A DNA stretch of 37,612 nt from CAZKTO01 sp964555685 (GCA_964555685.1 CAZKTO010000022.1:1-37612); one strand, 5' to 3'. Counted from the stretch's first letter, positions 7,265 through 16,311 are shown. Translations and numbers: made by a program. The notes: generated by a model from the sequence alone, not told the origin.

Positions 7265-9937
7265 ATGACCTACGCCGAGGTCGCCGTGGGGGCGCCGGCC
7301 CAGCCGGGCAAGACCTTCAGCTACTCCGTGCCCGAGGGCATGGAGGTCCGCCCCGGGCACGCCGTCCAGGTCCCCTTCGGGCCGCGCCAACTCCCCGGCT
7401 TCGTCTTCGCCCTGGCCCAGGTCCCCGGCTATCCGGAGACGCGCCCCATCACCCGTGTGGTGGGCGAGGAGCCATGGCTCTCGCCCCAGCAACTCTCGCT
7501 GGCCCGCTGGATCAGCGAGACCTACCGCTCGCCGCTCTACAGCGCCGCCGTCCCCATGGTGCCGCCGGGCTTCCGCCAGAAGGTCCAGGCCGTCTACGTG
7601 CCGTTGCAGCAGCCCTCGCCCATCCTTCTCGAGGGCCTGGACGAGCGCCAGCGGACCGTCCTCGACTACCTGACGCGCCAGGGCACGGCCGGCCAGGGTG
7701 AGCTCCAAAGCCGGTTCCGCAAGCGCGAAGCCGACATCGCCCTGGGGCAGCTCACCCGCAAGGGTCTGGTCAAGCGAACGTGGGTCTGGCGGCGGCCCAC
7801 CGTCCAGCCCAAGCTCGTCCGGACGGCGCGCCTCGCGGTGCCCAGGGAGCGAGCTCTGGAGGCGCTCCAGGCGGCGGCGCGGCCTCTCCCCGAGAGGCAG
7901 CGGCAGGTCCTCGGCGCCGTGCTGGAGGCGGGGGACGAGGGTCTCCCCACCGCCGAGCTCTCCCAGCGGTTCGGTGCGCCGGACGCGGCCCTGGCGGCCC
8001 TCGCCAGGAGCGGGCTCGTCGTCCGGGAGCACCGGCGTCTCGTCCGATTGGCTGCCTCTCGTGAGGCGGCTTCGGAGGCGCTGGCCGTCACCGCCCAGCC
8101 GCTGCCGCCGAAGCAGCGGGAGGTCCTGGACGCCATCATCGAGGCGGGAGAGCCCGGCGTCCGCGTCGCCAGCCTGCCGCCGGGCGCCGGTCCGGCCCTC
8201 GCCGCCCTGGCCGAGCGGGGCCTCGTCGCCATCGAGCGCGAGCGCGTCGAGCGCGACCCGCTGGCCGGACGCAGCTACGCCGTCACCCGCCCGCTCGATC
8301 TGACCGCGCGGCAGGCCCGGTGCTGGGACGCCATCGCCGGGGCCATGGACGCCAGCGCCGCCGGGCCCAAAGGCGAGCCGCCGGTCTTCCTCCTCTTCGG
8401 CGTGACCGGCAGCGGCAAGACGGAGCTCTACCTGCGGGCCATCGCGCGGGCCGTGGCCCAAGGCAAGCGCGGCATCGTGCTCGTGCCGGAGATCGCCCTC
8501 ACGCCCCAGACCATCGAACGCTTCGCGGGCCGCTTTCCCGGGCGCGTCGCCGTCCTCCACAGCCGCCTCTCGGCGGGAGAGCAGTTCGACGAGTGGTGGC
8601 GCATCCGCGAGGGCCGCTGCGACGTCGTCATCGGGCCCCGGAGCGCCCTCTTCGCGCCGCTGCCGGACGTGGGGATCATCGTGCTGGACGAGGAGCACGA
8701 GTGGACGTACAAGCAGGAGGAGGCGCAGCCCTTCTACCACGCCCGGGACGTGGCCATCCGCCTGGGCGAGCTGACGGGCGCCCCCGTCATCCTGGGCAGC
8801 GCCACGCCGGCCCTCGAGAGCTTCCACCGGGCCCGCTCCGGGCGCTACAAGCTGCTGGAGCTGCCGGAGCGGATCATCGAGTCCAACGGCTCGGTCACCG
8901 TCACCTCGCGCCTGCCAGCGGTGGAGGTGGTGGACCTGCGCGAGGAGCTGAAGGCGGGGAACCGGAGCATCTTCAGCCGGGCGCTCAAGCTCGCCATCGA
9001 CGCCGCGCTGGACGCCCGCGAGCAGGTGATCCTCTTCCTGAACCGCCGGGGCTCGGCCACCTTCGTCCAGTGCCGCGACTGCGGGCACGTGGCGCGCTGC
9101 CGCCGCTGCACCACGACCCTCACCTATCACAGCGACCAGGTGGCCCTGCGCTGCCACCAGTGCAACTATCAGACACAGCCCCCGCGGCGCTGCCCCGAGT
9201 GCTGGGGCCAGCGGATCCGTTACCTGGGCCTGGGCACCCAGCGGCTCGAGGTGGAGACGGCCCAGAACTTCCCGCGGGCCGGCATCCTGCGGTGGGACCG
9301 GGACGTGACCCAAGGCCGGGACGCCCACGAGGCGATCCTGCGCCAGTTCGTCGAGCACAAGGCGGACATCCTCATCGGCACGCAGATGCTGGCCAAGGGC
9401 CTCCACCTGCCGCGCGTGACGCTCGTCGGCGTCATCAACGCCGATATCGGCCTCTACGCGCCGGACTTTCGGGCGCCGGAGCGCGTCTTCCAGGTCCTGT
9501 GCCAGGTGGCGGGCCGCTCCGGGCGGGGCGCCGCCGGGGGGCGCGTCATCGTCCAGAGCTACGCGCCGGAGAGCTACGCCATCGCCGCCGCCGCGACCCA
9601 GGACTACGCATCCTTCTACGACCAGGAGATCGTCCGGCGCGCCCAGGCGGGGATGCCCCCCTTCTCGCGCCTGGCGCGCCTCGTCTACCGGCACTCGAGC
9701 GCCCTGGCCGCCCGGCGGGAGTGCGAGCGGGTGCACCACCTCCTGCAGGAGGAGCTGGCCGCGACGGGCTTCCCCAACACCAGGGTCATCGGCCCCGCGC
9801 CGGCGCCCCTCGAGCGCCTCCGCGGCCGCTACCGCTGGCACCTGGTCGTCCAATCGCCGGACCCGGGCCAACTCCTGGACCGCGTCACCCTGCCGACGGG
9901 CTGGACGGTGGACGTGGACCCGGTGCACATGCAGTGA
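7265..9937 (+). CDS. priA: Primosomal protein N' (PriA helicase), enlarged with three winged-helix-like repeats
   Basis: Superfamily 2 helicase that restarts collapsed replication forks. Residues 1-110 are the 3' DNA-binding domain (YSVPEGMEVRPGHAVQVPFG). The helicase carries Walker A GVTGSGKTE (379-387), DEEH (475-478) and GSATP (511-515). A zinc module has eight Cys at 603, 606, 612, 615, 630, 633, 643 and 646. Later motifs IGTQMLAKGL and QVAGRSGRG are present. At 890 residues it exceeds E. coli PriA (732): residues 125-338 contain three similar winged-helix-like units (about 125-179, 207-263, 279-338), where one is expected. All catalytic motifs are intact. Confidence 0.97.
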   Translation: MTYAEVAVGAPAQPGKTFSYSVPEGMEVRPGHAVQVPFGPRQLPGFVFALAQVPGYPETRPITRVVGEEPWLSPQQLSLARWISETYRSPLYSAAVPMVPPGFRQKVQAVYVPLQQPSPILLEGLDERQRTVLDYLTRQGTAGQGELQSRFRKREADIALGQLTRKGLVKRTWVWRRPTVQPKLVRTARLAVPRERALEALQAAARPLPERQRQVLGAVLEAGDEGLPTAELSQRFGAPDAALAALARSGLVVREHRRLVRLAASREAASEALAVTAQPLPPKQREVLDAIIEAGEPGVRVASLPPGAGPALAALAERGLVAIERERVERDPLAGRSYAVTRPLDLTARQARCWDAIAGAMDASAAGPKGEPPVFLLFGVTGSGKTELYLRAIARAVAQGKRGIVLVPEIALTPQTIERFAGRFPGRVAVLHSRLSAGEQFDEWWRIREGRCDVVIGPRSALFAPLPDVGIIVLDEEHEWTYKQEEAQPFYHARDVAIRLGELTGAPVILGSATPALESFHRARSGRYKLLELPERIIESNGSVTVTSRLPAVEVVDLREELKAGNRSIFSRALKLAIDAALDAREQVILFLNRRGSATFVQCRDCGHVARCRRCTTTLTYHSDQVALRCHQCNYQTQPPRRCPECWGQRIRYLGLGTQRLEVETAQNFPRAGILRWDRDVTQGRDAHEAILRQFVEHKADILIGTQMLAKGLHLPRVTLVGVINADIGLYAPDFRAPERVFQVLCQVAGRSGRGAAGGRVIVQSYAPESYAIAAAATQDYASFYDQEIVRRAQAGMPPFSRLARLVYRHSSALAARRECERVHHLLQEELAATGFPNTRVIGPAPAPLERLRGRYRWHLVVQSPDPGQLLDRVTLPTGWTVDVDPVHMQ

Positions 9938-9960
9938 CCGAACCCCCCTCTCCCCCCGTC

Positions 9961-10011
9961 CCCTCTCCGGCGCGGAGAGGGAGAGACCCCCTTCCCTCGC
10001 AGGGAAGGGGG
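9961..10011. repeat. Two adjacent GC-rich hairpins after priA
   Basis: CCCTCTCCG-GCG-CGGAGAGGG (9961-9981), then an 11-bp-arm hairpin CCCCCTTCCCT-CGC-AGGGAAGGGGG (9987-10011). They sit 24 bp after the priA stop and before the def promoter. No T-tract follows. They may attenuate read-through or belong to a dispersed CCCTCTCC-type repeat; a related hairpin lies at 17337-17359. Confidence 0.6.
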
Positions 10012-10035
10012 CCAGGGGGTTAGGGCCCCATCTCC

Positions 10036-10065
10036 TTTACAAGGAAGATCACCGTCTCGTATAAT
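10036..10065 (+). promoter_or_regulatory. Promoter of the def operon
   Basis: TTTACA (10036-10041), an 18-nt spacer, then a perfect TATAAT (10060-10065). Predicted start near 10072, about 50 nt before the def GTG. Likely drives def, the CCA enzyme, secD and secF. Confidence 0.8.
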
Positions 10066-10123
10066 TGGCCGTTGTCCAAACCTGTACAGCCCACTGGCCC
10101 ATCCCCTATCGGAGCGAGTTCCC

Positions 10124-10657
10124 GTGGCCATCCTCAAGATTCGCACCGCCCCGGACCCCATCCTGCGCCGCAAGGCCAGCCGCGTTGCCAAGATCGACGC
10201 CTCCATCCAGCGGCTCATCGGCGATATGTTCGAGACGATGCACGCGGCCCCCGGCGTCGGCCTCGCCGCCAACCAGATCGGCATCCCCCTGCGCATCCTC
10301 GTCCTGGGCATTCCGAAGGAGGAGGAAGAAGCGGAGGAGGGCCCGCCGGACGAGTACGTCCTCATCAACGCCGAGATCGTCAAGCGCGGCGGCGAGCGCG
10401 AGGTCGCCGAGGGCTGCCTGAGCATCCCCGGCTACCGCGGCACCCTCAAGCGGTCCGAGTGGGTGAAGGTCAAGGGCCTGGACCGGGACGGCCGCGAGGT
10501 GCGCCTCAAGGCCGAGGGGCTCATGGCCCAGGCCCTTGAACACGAGATCGATCACCTGGACGGCGTGCTCTACATCGACCGGATGAAAGAGCAGGGCCTC
10601 CTCGATCAGCTTGTCGAGATCACGGCCTCCGAGCCTGTGGAGGTCGCGGCTGAATAG
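10124..10657 (+). CDS. def: Peptide deformylase
   Basis: Metalloenzyme that removes the N-formyl group from new proteins. All three motifs are present: GVGLAANQIG (44-53), EGCLSIPG (96-103, metal ligand C98) and QALEHEIDHLDG with ligands H140 and H144 and catalytic E141. A short acidic insert (KEEEEAEEG, 65-73) lies between motifs 1 and 2. The GTG start is preceded by GGAG, and family proteins begin just before ILKIRTAPDPILR. Length 177 is normal. First gene after a strong promoter; the CCA enzyme frame overlaps or abuts its end. Confidence 0.97.
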   Translation: MAILKIRTAPDPILRRKASRVAKIDASIQRLIGDMFETMHAAPGVGLAANQIGIPLRILVLGIPKEEEEAEEGPPDEYVLINAEIVKRGGEREVAEGCLSIPGYRGTLKRSEWVKVKGLDRDGREVRLKAEGLMAQALEHEIDHLDGVLYIDRMKEQGLLDQLVEITASEPVEVAAE

Positions 10658-12221
10658 GAGCGCCCCGGGTACCCCGGCCTGCCGGGGTGCGAGCGCGGAG
10701 GCCGGCGGCCTCCGCGCCGCCCACCCTGGGCCGGCCCTCTCGATCCCCGGCACCGCCCTCGAGGTCCTGCGGGCGGTGCAGCGCACCCTTGCGGCGCACG
10801 GGGCCCGGGGCTACCTCGCCGGCGGCGCCGTGCGTGACGCCCTCCTGGGCCGGCCCATCGCCGATCTGGACGTCGCCGTCGCCGCCCCGCCCGAGAGCGT
10901 CGCCGGGGAGCTGGCCGCCGCCTTTGCAGCGCCCTCCTTCCCGCTGGACGCCGAGCGCGGCATCCACCGCCTTGTCCTCGATGGCGGCCGCCTGGTCCTC
11001 GATCTCACGCCCCTGGCCGGAGAGATCGCCCAGGACGCCCGCCGCCGCGACTTCACCATCGACGCCCTGGCCCTGCCCCTGGAGTCCCTCGCCGGGGCCG
11101 CGCCCGCCGCCAGCGCCATCATCGACGCCGTGGGCGGGCTCGCCGACCTAGAGCGCCGGACCGTCCGCGCCATCGCCGACGGCGTCTTCCGCGAGGACGC
11201 CGCGCGGCTGCTCCGCGCCGTGCGCCTGGCCGCCGAGCTCGGCTTCACCATCGAGCCCGCCACCGGCGGCCTCATCCGGCGCGATGCCGCCCTCCTCGCC
11301 GCGGTAGCCGGGGAGCGCGTCCGGGACGAGCTCTTTCGGATCCTCGCTGTGCCCGGCGCGGCCGGCTCCCTGCGGCTCCTGGACGATCTGGGCCTCTTGA
11401 CCCGCATCTTCCCGGAGCTGGAGGCGGCCCGCGGCGCCGGCCAGCCCAAGGAGCACTACTGGGACGTCCTCCAGCACTCCATCGAGGCCGTGGCAGAGGC
11501 CGAGCGCGTCGTTCGGGAGGTCTCGGACCAGGCGCCGGGCATCGAGCAGGTCCCGTGGGACGATGAACTTTCGCGCCGCTTCGCCGAGGAGGTGGGCGGC
11601 GGGCGCTCGCGCCGGGTGCTCCTGAAGCTCGCCGCCCTGCTCCACGATGTCGCCAAGCCAGCCACCAAGACGATCGAGGCCGATGGCCGCATCCGCTTCC
11701 TGGGCCACCCCAGGCTGGGCGCCCGCATGACGGAGACAGCTCTCCAGCGCCTGCGCCTGAGCGCCCGGGAGACGCGCGCCGTCGTCGCTATGGTTGAGGA
11801 GCACCTGCGGCCGGGCCTCATCACCCGCGACGACGGCCCCTCCGGCCGGGCCCTCTATCGCTACTTCCGGGACGCCGGCGAGGTCGCTATCGACACCCTC
11901 TTCCTCAGCCTCGCCGACTACCGGGCGGCGCGCGGCCCGCTCCTCGAGCTCGAGGACTGGCGCCTCTATGCGGGCAAGATTCGTGGTATGCTGGACGCTT
12001 GGCGCGGCCGGAGCGCCGCCGTGCAGCCGCCCAGGCTCGTGGACGGCCACGATCTGATGCGAGAGCTGGGCCTGCGGCCCGGCCCGCGCATCCGCGAGCT
12101 GCTGGAGGCGGTCCGGGAGGCCCAGGCCGCCGGCGAGATCGCCACCCGCAGCGAGGCTATCGCCCTGGCGGCCCGCCTGGAGCGCCAAGGCCCGCCGGCG
12201 CCCACGCCCGATACGGAGTGA
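10611..12221 (+). CDS. CCA tRNA nucleotidyltransferase / poly(A) polymerase family with HD domain (start uncertain)
   Basis: Class II nucleotidyltransferase that builds or repairs tRNA 3' CCA ends. Numbered from the TTG at 10611: YLAGGAVRDALLGRPIADLD (residues 68-87, catalytic Asp pair 85 and 87), RRDFTIDALA, RAIADGVFREDAARLLRAVRLAAELGF, then an HD domain (LLHDVAKPATKT). The start is unclear. TTG 10611 overlaps def by 47 bp and adds an unusual N-terminus containing a palindrome, while the next in-frame candidate, GTG 10776, would cut the first helix. No ATG is available. secD begins 3 bp after its stop. Confidence 0.85.
   Translation: MSRSRPPSLWRSRLNRSAPGTPACRGASAEAGGLRAAHPGPALSIPGTALEVLRAVQRTLAAHGARGYLAGGAVRDALLGRPIADLDVAVAAPPESVAGELAAAFAAPSFPLDAERGIHRLVLDGGRLVLDLTPLAGEIAQDARRRDFTIDALALPLESLAGAAPAASAIIDAVGGLADLERRTVRAIADGVFREDAARLLRAVRLAAELGFTIEPATGGLIRRDAALLAAVAGERVRDELFRILAVPGAAGSLRLLDDLGLLTRIFPELEAARGAGQPKEHYWDVLQHSIEAVAEAERVVREVSDQAPGIEQVPWDDELSRRFAEEVGGGRSRRVLLKLAALLHDVAKPATKTIEADGRIRFLGHPRLGARMTETALQRLRLSARETRAVVAMVEEHLRPGLITRDDGPSGRALYRYFRDAGEVAIDTLFLSLADYRAARGPLLELEDWRLYAGKIRGMLDAWRGRSAAVQPPRLVDGHDLMRELGLRPGPRIRELLEAVREAQAAGEIATRSEAIALAARLERQGPPAPTPDTE
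10672..10687. repeat. Dispersed palindrome, variant CCCCGGC-CT-GCCGGGG
   Basis: Perfect 7-bp arms with both arms changed (A to G, T to C), i.e. compensatory relative to the CCCCGAC form. Lies just after the def stop. Confidence 0.6.
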
Positions 12222-12224
12222 CCG

Positions 12225-13589
12225 GTGCGACTACGCAAGAACCACATCGCCCTCGTCCTCGTCGTCGTGCTCCTGGGTCTGGCCATCGCCAGCCTCGCTG
12301 TCAAGACCGTCGACATCGGCGGCTACAAGCGCGGCTCGGACGACACGGTCCTGGGCCTCCGCCTCGGCCTGGACCTTCAGGGCGGGACGCACCTGGTCTA
12401 CCGCGCCGACGATCCCGACGTGACGGACGAGCAGATGGATGGCCTCGTCCACGTCGTCGAGCGCCGCATCAACGCCTTCGGCGTCTCCGAGCCCCTCATC
12501 CAAAAGAAGGGGAACAACGAGGTCGTCATCCAGCTCCCCGGCGTCAAGGACGTCGAGGAGGCCAAGCGGCTCATCGGCGGCACGGCCCAGCTGGACTTCC
12601 GCCAGTGCGTCAACCTGGCGGCCCGGAGCCAGGGCGAGTGCAGCGGGTGGGAGCCCGCCACGGCCGAGGGCAGCGGCGGCGTCGTCAAGCACCTCACCGG
12701 CGAGTTCCTGCGCGCCAACGCCCTCGTCGTCTCCGAGCCCGGCACCGGCCTCCCCAACGTCTCCTTCGAGTTCAACGGCGAGGGCGGGCGCATGTTCGAG
12801 CAGATCACCCGCCGGCTCGTGCTCAAGCCCCTGGGCATCTTCCTGGACGGGCGTCTCATCTCCGCGCCCGTCGTCCAGGCCGTCATCAGCGACCGGGGCG
12901 TCATCACCGGCCTCACCAGGCCGGACGCGCGGCTCCTCTCCATCCAACTCAACGCCGGCGCCCTGCCCGTGAGCATCCGGGTCGTCCGAGAGCAGGACGT
13001 CTCCGCCACCCTGGGCAAGGACTCCCTGGAGAAGAGCTACATCGCCGGCGCCGTCGGCCTCGGCCTCGTGCTCTTCTTCATGGTCCTCCACTACCGCATG
13101 CTGGGGCTGGCGGGCGCCCTCTCGCTGGGGATGTACACCGTGCTCGTCCTGGCGATCTTCAAGCTTGCCGACGTCACCCTCACCCTTTCGGGCATCGCCG
13201 CCTTCGTCGTCTCCATCGGCATGGCCGACGACGCCAACGTCCTCATCTTCGAGCGCACGCGGGAGGAGCTCCGGGCCGGCCGCACCCTCACCGCCTCCGT
13301 CGAAACGGGGTTCGACCGCGCCTGGGCCGCCATCTGGGACAGCAACGTCACCACGGTCATCACCATGGTCATCCTCTGGTGGTTCGGCAACCAGCTGGGT
13401 GAGCCGCGCGTCATCGGCTTCGCCATCACCATGATCATCGGCGTCGTCACCAGCATGGTCACCGCCATCTTCGTGAGCCGCACGCTGCTCCGCCTCATGG
13501 TCGGTATGCCCATCGCCCGGCGCACCAACTGGTTCGTGGAGCTCCACCCGGCGGAGCGGCCGCCCCGACACGTCGGGGTGGGGCTGTAG
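12225..13589 (+). CDS. secD: Protein translocase subunit SecD
   Basis: RND-type membrane partner of SecYEG that uses the proton gradient to pull secreted chains outward. Length 454: TM1 at 8-26, GLDLQGGTHL (48-57), the extracytoplasmic P1 region to about 265, then five TM segments. The TM4 motif is GMADDANVLIFERTREE. D336 matches the essential E. coli SecD D519, and the preceding residue is an extra Asp (D335; Val in E. coli). The GTG start follows GGAG, 3 bp after the upstream stop. The last codons (PRHVGVGL) come from a dispersed palindrome. Unlike its SecF partner, its size is ordinary. Confidence 0.96.
   Translation: MRLRKNHIALVLVVVLLGLAIASLAVKTVDIGGYKRGSDDTVLGLRLGLDLQGGTHLVYRADDPDVTDEQMDGLVHVVERRINAFGVSEPLIQKKGNNEVVIQLPGVKDVEEAKRLIGGTAQLDFRQCVNLAARSQGECSGWEPATAEGSGGVVKHLTGEFLRANALVVSEPGTGLPNVSFEFNGEGGRMFEQITRRLVLKPLGIFLDGRLISAPVVQAVISDRGVITGLTRPDARLLSIQLNAGALPVSIRVVREQDVSATLGKDSLEKSYIAGAVGLGLVLFFMVLHYRMLGLAGALSLGMYTVLVLAIFKLADVTLTLSGIAAFVVSIGMADDANVLIFERTREELRAGRTLTASVETGFDRAWAAIWDSNVTTVITMVILWWFGNQLGEPRVIGFAITMIIGVVTSMVTAIFVSRTLLRLMVGMPIARRTNWFVELHPAERPPRHVGVGL
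13563..13578. repeat. Dispersed palindrome CCCCGAC-AC-GTCGGGG at the secD 3' end
   Basis: Perfect arms. Translated as part of the last eight residues of SecD. Confidence 0.8.
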
Positions 13590-13604
13590 GACGAGGAGCC
13601 TGCC

Positions 13605-16274
13605 TTGTTCGACTTCGTCGGGTACCGCAAGTGGGTCTTCCTCACCACGATAGCGCTGCTCATCGCCGCTATCATCTTCCTCGTGGCGCCGCCGCGCCTG
13701 CCCCTCGGCCTCGAGTTCTCCAGCGGCTCGACGGTGACCGCCCGCTACACGCAGCAGGTGGACGTGGACGCCGTCCGCGCCAAGCTGCAGGCCGCCGGCT
13801 TCGAGAAGCCCGCCGTCCAGCTCAGCGGGGGCCGGGAGGTCTTCATCCGCACGGAGCTGATCGAGGAGGGGCTGGCGCCGATCCTTTCGGAGCTTTCCGG
13901 CAAGGTGCGCTCGGTCTCCCTTGAAGGCGGAGCCGACCTTGCCACGACGGTCTCCTTCCCCAGCCCGGCGGCGCCGGAGGACCTGCGCGCCCATTTCGGG
14001 CGGCAGGCCCCCGATCCCTTGGTCTTGGAGCCGCTGGACGGCGGCCGCATCCTCATCTCGGCCCGGGGCCTCTCGGAGCAGGCGCTCGCTCCCGTGCTCC
14101 AGGCCTGGCGCGAGCGCTACGGCCCCTTCGAGCGCGTGGATTTCGCCGCCGCCGATGACCTGGCCCTCGTCCTGCGCTTCAAGCAGCCCGTCTCCGCCGC
14201 CGACGTGGGCCAGGAGCTGACCGCCCGCGGCGCCAGGGGCGTCACCGTCTCCCGCGTCCTGGACAATGAGGTGCTCCTGACCGCCAAGGGGCCCGGCGAG
14301 CAGGACCGGGAGCCGGCCATCGCCGGCCTCAAGGAGCGCTTCGGCGAGTTCGACCGCGTCCCTATCGACCCGGCCGCCGACCGGGCCTTCACCATCCGCT
14401 TCACCGACCCGGTCACCCTGGCCAAGGTGCTGGCCGAGCTGGCGGTGGTGCCCGCGGCCGAGGCCGCCGGCGCCGAGGCGGCGATGCATGCCATTGGGAG
14501 CGGGACGCTCCTCGTCCAGGGCAAGGAGCTGACCAAAGACCAGGCGCAGGCGATCCAAGGCCGCATCCAGGAGCGCGTGGGGCCCCTGGACGTCACGTCC
14601 TTCGACGGCGAGGGCGATCTGACCCTCTCCCTCAACTTCGGGCCCGCCGTCAGCCTCCCCGCCTTCCGGGCCGAGGCGACAAGCCTGGGGCTCCAAAGCC
14701 TGATCGTCGAGGCCGCCGGCCCCACGGCCTTCTCCGTGGTGGGAGAGAACGTCGACCAACAGAAGGAGATGGACCTTCTGGCGCGGCTGGAGTCCCGGTT
14801 CGGGCTGCCGAAGCGCACCACCTTCGAGGCCGAAACGGACCTGAGCCTGCGCGTGGACTTCGACGCCAGCGTCGACCGGAACGACCTGGCCAACGAGGTC
14901 AGCCGGGCGGGGATCTCGGACGCCCTGGTGACTCGCATCGGCGGCAACACATTCTTCGTGGGCGCCAAGGGGGTCTCGCAGGAGCAGCGCAACGCCCTCA
15001 CCGACGCCCTCGCCCAGCGGTTCGGCCCCCTGCGCGCGCCCCCTCCCGACCCGGCCAACACCATCGCCACGGTGCTGGACTTCGGCCCGCTGGTGACCCT
15101 GGCCGACCTGCGCCGGGAGCTCATCGCCGTCAAGGCCAGGAGCGTCGCGGCCATTCCCGATGGCGAGAACGCGTTCCTCCTGGCGGGCAAGGGGCCGGCC
15201 GGCGCCGACCTGGATGCGCTCCTGGCATCCCTGGAGTCGCGGCTGGGCCTGGCCAAGCGCACCCCCTTCGACCGCGCCAAGGGCCAGCTCTTCACCGTGC
15301 GCGCCACGGACGCGGCCCGGGCCGAGCAGGCCGTGCGCCAGCGCCTCATCGTCCAGGACGCCGGCGATCAGACCTTCTTCCTTGGCGGCAAGCGGCTCTC
15401 CGCGGCCCAGAACGACCTCCTCTTCTCGGCCCTCGGCCTCGCCTTCGGACGGGTGCGCCAGGAGCCCCTCAACTTCGGGAGCACCATCGCCACGACCCTC
15501 TCCTTCGAGACGCCGGTCGCGCTCGAGGCGGTGCGCGAGACGCTGGAGCGCCGCGGCTACACGGGGCTAACCTTCGAGCAGCGGGCCGACGGCATCTTCA
15601 TCCGGGGCGCCCGGCCCCTGGACGACCAGCGCAGCAGCATCCTGCGCGCCCTCGAGCAGGTGGCCCCCATCGATCGGACCTCCGTGGAGTTCGACTCGGT
15701 GGACGCCGAGATCGCCCGCCGCAGCATCACCAACACCGTCTGGGCCATCGTCGCCGGCTCGGTGGCGATCCTGCTCTACGTCTGGTACGCCTTCCGCAGG
15801 GTGAACCGCCCGTTCCGGTATGGCGTCGCCGCCGTGGTGGGCCTCGTGCACGACGTCTTCATCATGCTGGGCACCCTGGCGCTCTTGGCCAAATTCTCGG
15901 AGACGGAGTTCAACTCCCTCACCATCGTGGGCATCCTGGCCATCATCGGGTACAGCGTCAACAACACCATCGTCGTCTTCGACCGGATCCGCGAGAACGT
16001 GGGCCGCCACGCCGGCCGCAGCTTCGATGCCTCCGTCAACATCAGCCTGAACGAGACGCTGATCCGGAACCTCAACACCACCCTCACCACCATTGTGGCC
16101 ATCCTCGCGGTCCTCTTGTTCGGCGGCGAGACGATCCGGGACTTCATGCTCGTCCTCCTGGTCGGCGTGGTGGCTGGCCTCTACAACTCCCAGTTCCTGG
16201 CGGCCAACATCCTGGTATCCTGGGAGAAGGGCGAGCTCCGGCTCCCCTTCCGCAAGCGCCGCGCGACGGCCTGA
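13605..16274 (+). CDS. secF: Giant SecF: protein translocase subunit with nine tandem P1-like repeats
   Basis: 889 residues against about 300 for normal SecF. TM1 is at 10-29 and a SecF membrane core (TM2-TM6, about 709-870) closes the protein, with GYSVNNTIVVFDRIREN (782-798) and LNETLIRNLNTTLTT. Between them, residues 35-698 hold nine degenerate units of about 65-78 residues, starting near 35, 111, 184, 259, 337, 411, 485, 559 and 626. Each has a strand (xxFxxPV), a helix (LRxEL), a strand, a strand (FxLxGKG), a helix (ALxxRFG) and a strand (RxxFD). Unit 1 is the ordinary P1 unit beginning GLEFSSGS. The frame is open throughout, and the start is 15 bp after secD. E. coli D213 is replaced by N787; R247 is kept (R821). 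Confidence 0.93.
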   Translation: MFDFVGYRKWVFLTTIALLIAAIIFLVAPPRLPLGLEFSSGSTVTARYTQQVDVDAVRAKLQAAGFEKPAVQLSGGREVFIRTELIEEGLAPILSELSGKVRSVSLEGGADLATTVSFPSPAAPEDLRAHFGRQAPDPLVLEPLDGGRILISARGLSEQALAPVLQAWRERYGPFERVDFAAADDLALVLRFKQPVSAADVGQELTARGARGVTVSRVLDNEVLLTAKGPGEQDREPAIAGLKERFGEFDRVPIDPAADRAFTIRFTDPVTLAKVLAELAVVPAAEAAGAEAAMHAIGSGTLLVQGKELTKDQAQAIQGRIQERVGPLDVTSFDGEGDLTLSLNFGPAVSLPAFRAEATSLGLQSLIVEAAGPTAFSVVGENVDQQKEMDLLARLESRFGLPKRTTFEAETDLSLRVDFDASVDRNDLANEVSRAGISDALVTRIGGNTFFVGAKGVSQEQRNALTDALAQRFGPLRAPPPDPANTIATVLDFGPLVTLADLRRELIAVKARSVAAIPDGENAFLLAGKGPAGADLDALLASLESRLGLAKRTPFDRAKGQLFTVRATDAARAEQAVRQRLIVQDAGDQTFFLGGKRLSAAQNDLLFSALGLAFGRVRQEPLNFGSTIATTLSFETPVALEAVRETLERRGYTGLTFEQRADGIFIRGARPLDDQRSSILRALEQVAPIDRTSVEFDSVDAEIARRSITNTVWAIVAGSVAILLYVWYAFRRVNRPFRYGVAAVVGLVHDVFIMLGTLALLAKFSETEFNSLTIVGILAIIGYSVNNTIVVFDRIRENVGRHAGRSFDASVNISLNETLIRNLNTTLTTIVAILAVLLFGGETIRDFMLVLLVGVVAGLYNSQFLAANILVSWEKGELRLPFRKRRATA

Positions 16275-16311
16275 CGCCAGGGCCCGCGTCGGCGCGGCCC
16301 CGGAGCGGCGC

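Noticed and set aside
7241..9928. A very long antisense open frame (895 codons) opposite priA
   Set aside because: Its composition is His/Arg/Gly/Asp-rich low complexity, while the plus strand encodes all PriA motifs. Long antisense frames are expected at this GC content.
12231..14759. An 842-codon minus-strand open frame opposite secD and secF
   Set aside because: It mirrors the third-codon GC bias of the real genes and shows no family motifs.
13707..15698. secF array as two or more frameshifted or fused genes
   Set aside because: The frame is continuous, with normal codon use, and TM1 and TM2-TM6 of SecF sit at its two ends.
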